Below, piece by piece: positions 10,670 to 11,762 of a stretch of 11,762 nt of DNA; within the stretch, counting starts at the first letter, position 1, and every line of letters starts with the position of its first letter. The DNA is from Patescibacteria group bacterium. GTDB lineage: Bacteria > Patescibacteriota > Minisyncoccia > Minisyncoccales > JAHIOY01. The notes below the pieces were generated by a model. The model was given only the letters and a program-made list of their open reading frames with translations. It did not search any database and was not told the origin of the DNA. The DNA lies in assembly GCA_018894495.1 (NCBI GenBank), contig JAHIOY010000059.1, positions 1 through 11,762 of the forward strand. The letters are read 5' to 3'. Position numbers and translations under genes: made by a program.

Positions 10670-11359
10670 ATGTTAAAGTTTATCAATCTTATTTCAGGTT
10701 CAGGCTCAACAAATTTAGCCATACTTGAATCCGAAAAGCCTGGCGGCAGATTATTTGAATTGACAAAGACAGTTGCCATTATCTCCAGCGACCCAACTGC
10801 CCAAGGGATTGAAAGAGCAAAAGAAGCCGGTTTCCCGGAAAAAGACATTTTTGTTGTTTTTCCCCAAAAAGGCAATTTGGCAGAGCAGATTTTGGAGATA
10901 TTTGCTCAATATCAACCCGATTATTTCCATCAGCTCGGCTGGATGCCTTTAACTCCCCGAGAAGTCATTGCCCGTTACAAGGGCATCAATCAGCATTTTG
11001 GTCCTGGCGGAAAGTGGATGTATGGGGTAAGAAGAATTTACGCCCATATCGTTTTTTGCCAAAAAATTGGGAAATGGCGGCCAATACCTGTTTTTTGTCA
11101 GCGGGTGGCGCCAGAATATGATAAGGGCAATGTTATTTATTTGAGATATGAAAATCTTAACCCAAACGAGACACCGGAAGAAACGGCAGAAAGATTGCTT
11201 CCCATTGAGCATTATGTTCAAATTGAAGCCAGGTATCATTTAGCAACAAATACATTTCAAGAAGAGCCGGTCCCCAAAATAGCCAAAAATCCGGAAGAAG
11301 AAAAAATACTTCTGGAAGCAATGAAACAAGCCCGCCACAAGTATTCCCCGAAATATTAA
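10670..11359 (+). CDS. formyltransferase-family protein, PurN-like
   Basis: A 229-aa protein of the formyl_transf_N fold. INLISGSGSTNL at the N-terminus matches the phosphate-binding ISGxGSN loop of PurN (GAR formyltransferase). INQHFGPGG supplies Asn107 and His109, and PEYDKGNVI supplies Asp151, corresponding to the catalytic Asn106, His108 and Asp144 of E. coli PurN. LPIEHYVQIEA fits the C-terminal EH helix. Known PurN moves a formyl group from 10-formyltetrahydrofolate to glycinamide ribonucleotide in purine synthesis. The segment after the Asn-His motif (GGKWMYGVRRIYAH) departs strongly from the usual HPSLLPxxPG, so another formyl acceptor, for instance an amino sugar, is possible. No purine gene is nearby; the preceding gene is a sugar hydrolase. 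Confidence 0.78.
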   Translation: MLKFINLISGSGSTNLAILESEKPGGRLFELTKTVAIISSDPTAQGIERAKEAGFPEKDIFVVFPQKGNLAEQILEIFAQYQPDYFHQLGWMPLTPREVIARYKGINQHFGPGGKWMYGVRRIYAHIVFCQKIGKWRPIPVFCQRVAPEYDKGNVIYLRYENLNPNETPEETAERLLPIEHYVQIEARYHLATNTFQEEPVPKIAKNPEEEKILLEAMKQARHKYSPKY

Positions 11360-11374
11360 ATGCGGCCGCCCTTG

Positions 11375-11403
11375 TTGATTATCAGTTCAATATTTGGTAT
11401 AAA
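11375..11403 (+). promoter_or_regulatory. promoter of the MNT nucleotidyltransferase gene
   Basis: -35 TTGATT (11375-11380), 17-bp spacer ending TGG, -10 TATAAA (11398-11403), then seven bases and ATG at 11411. It has the same -35, spacing and distance to ATG as the minus-strand promoter at 966-994. A leaderless mRNA is predicted. Confidence 0.7.
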
Positions 11404-11410
11404 TTAAATA

Positions 11411-11762
11411 ATGATAGCTCAAAAAGAAAATAAAGTTTTCAGAGAAAGCCAAGTTGTTTTGGCTTGTCTTTTTGGTTCTGAAGCAAGGGGCGCTTCTCAT
11501 AAAGAGAGCGATATTGATATCGGGGTTTTATTTGATAAAAAAGTGGGACCCGAAGATTATCTCAAACAAGAAGGGAAATTAATTGGATTTTTTTCAGGAA
11601 TTTATCCCAAAAAGGAAATAAATATCGTCAATTTAAATATCGCCTCGCCTCTTTTGAAACAAGCGGCTATTTTGGAAGGAAAGCCCCTTTATATTAGAAG
11701 CGAAACAGATAGAATTTTATTTCAAATTAAAACTCTCCGCGAATACGAGGATTATTTGCATT
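11411..11762 (+). CDS. MNT-type nucleotidyltransferase, MntA-like (partial, cut by window end)
   Basis: The first 117 codons of a small nucleotidyltransferase. FGSEARGASHKESDIDIG shows the GS...DxD pattern of the minimal nucleotidyltransferase (DNA pol beta) fold, with the two metal-binding aspartates in DID; IYPKKEINIVNLN gives the third acidic strand (Glu/Asn at that place rather than the usual Asp). In known HEPN/MNT pairs, MntA adds AMP units to the HepT ribonuclease toxin and thereby neutralises it. A hepT gene would be expected just past the window end, which I cannot see. The ATG at 11411 follows a strong promoter by seven bases. The gene stands alone behind the formyltransferase gene (51-bp gap). 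About 20 residues are probably missing. Confidence 0.8.
   Translation, partial: MIAQKENKVFRESQVVLACLFGSEARGASHKESDIDIGVLFDKKVGPEDYLKQEGKLIGFFSGIYPKKEINIVNLNIASPLLKQAAILEGKPLYIRSETDRILFQIKTLREYEDYLH

Overview
The window looks like part of a Candidate Phyla Radiation (Patescibacteria, Parcubacteria-like) genome. The grounds are: AT-rich sequence; short compact genes with small gaps or overlaps; almost no Shine-Dalgarno sequences before start codons; a minimal FtsA/FtsZ pair outside any large mur/fts cluster; a ComEC without its C-terminal hydrolase domain; and the orphan F420-ligase-like gene often seen in these genomes. TGA is used as a stop (ends of the cofE-like, ftsA and HAD genes), so this is code 11, not the TGA=Gly code of Gracilibacteria/Absconditabacteria. 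This lineage call is inference.

Layout. Positions 1-17 hold the first five codons of a minus-strand gene leaving the window on the left. Positions 18-192 are a repeat-rich intergenic patch. Two minus-strand membrane genes follow (719-958, then a PH-domain protein at 193-678). From 1022 everything runs on the plus strand: a CofE-like ligase, an 88-aa unknown, ybeY, ftsA, ftsZ, a HAD-IB phosphatase and comEC (a probable unit from 1797 to 7149, joining rRNA maturation, division and DNA uptake); a GT-B-like protein plus an EamA transporter (7200-9491); a membrane-anchored clan-A glycoside hydrolase plus a PurN-like formyltransferase (9593-11359); and an MNT-type nucleotidyltransferase cut by the right edge (11411 on).

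Two features go beyond the gene list. First, six transcription-unit starts carry a TGnTAnnnT-like -10 element (five with the TG) only 6-7 nt before the start codon, three of them with a TTG-type -35 at 17 bp. This predicts leaderless mRNAs as the standard promoter design here. Second, the window is strewn with short perfect palindromes, about fifteen of them with exactly a 3-nt loop (TTC/GAA most often). They lie both between genes and inside ybeY, comEC, the HAD gene and the glycoside hydrolase, without breaking the reading frame. The clearest is a 54-bp (18-codon) palindromic insertion in ybeY. Two related palindromes in comEC and the hydrolase gene lie in the same codon phase. They resemble in concept Rickettsia palindromic elements or REP sequences, but no mobilising enzyme is in this window and the arms differ in sequence, so the mechanism is open.

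The FtsZ is also unusual: it ends right after its core domain with no tail peptide for FtsA, and the second T7-loop aspartate is replaced by serine.
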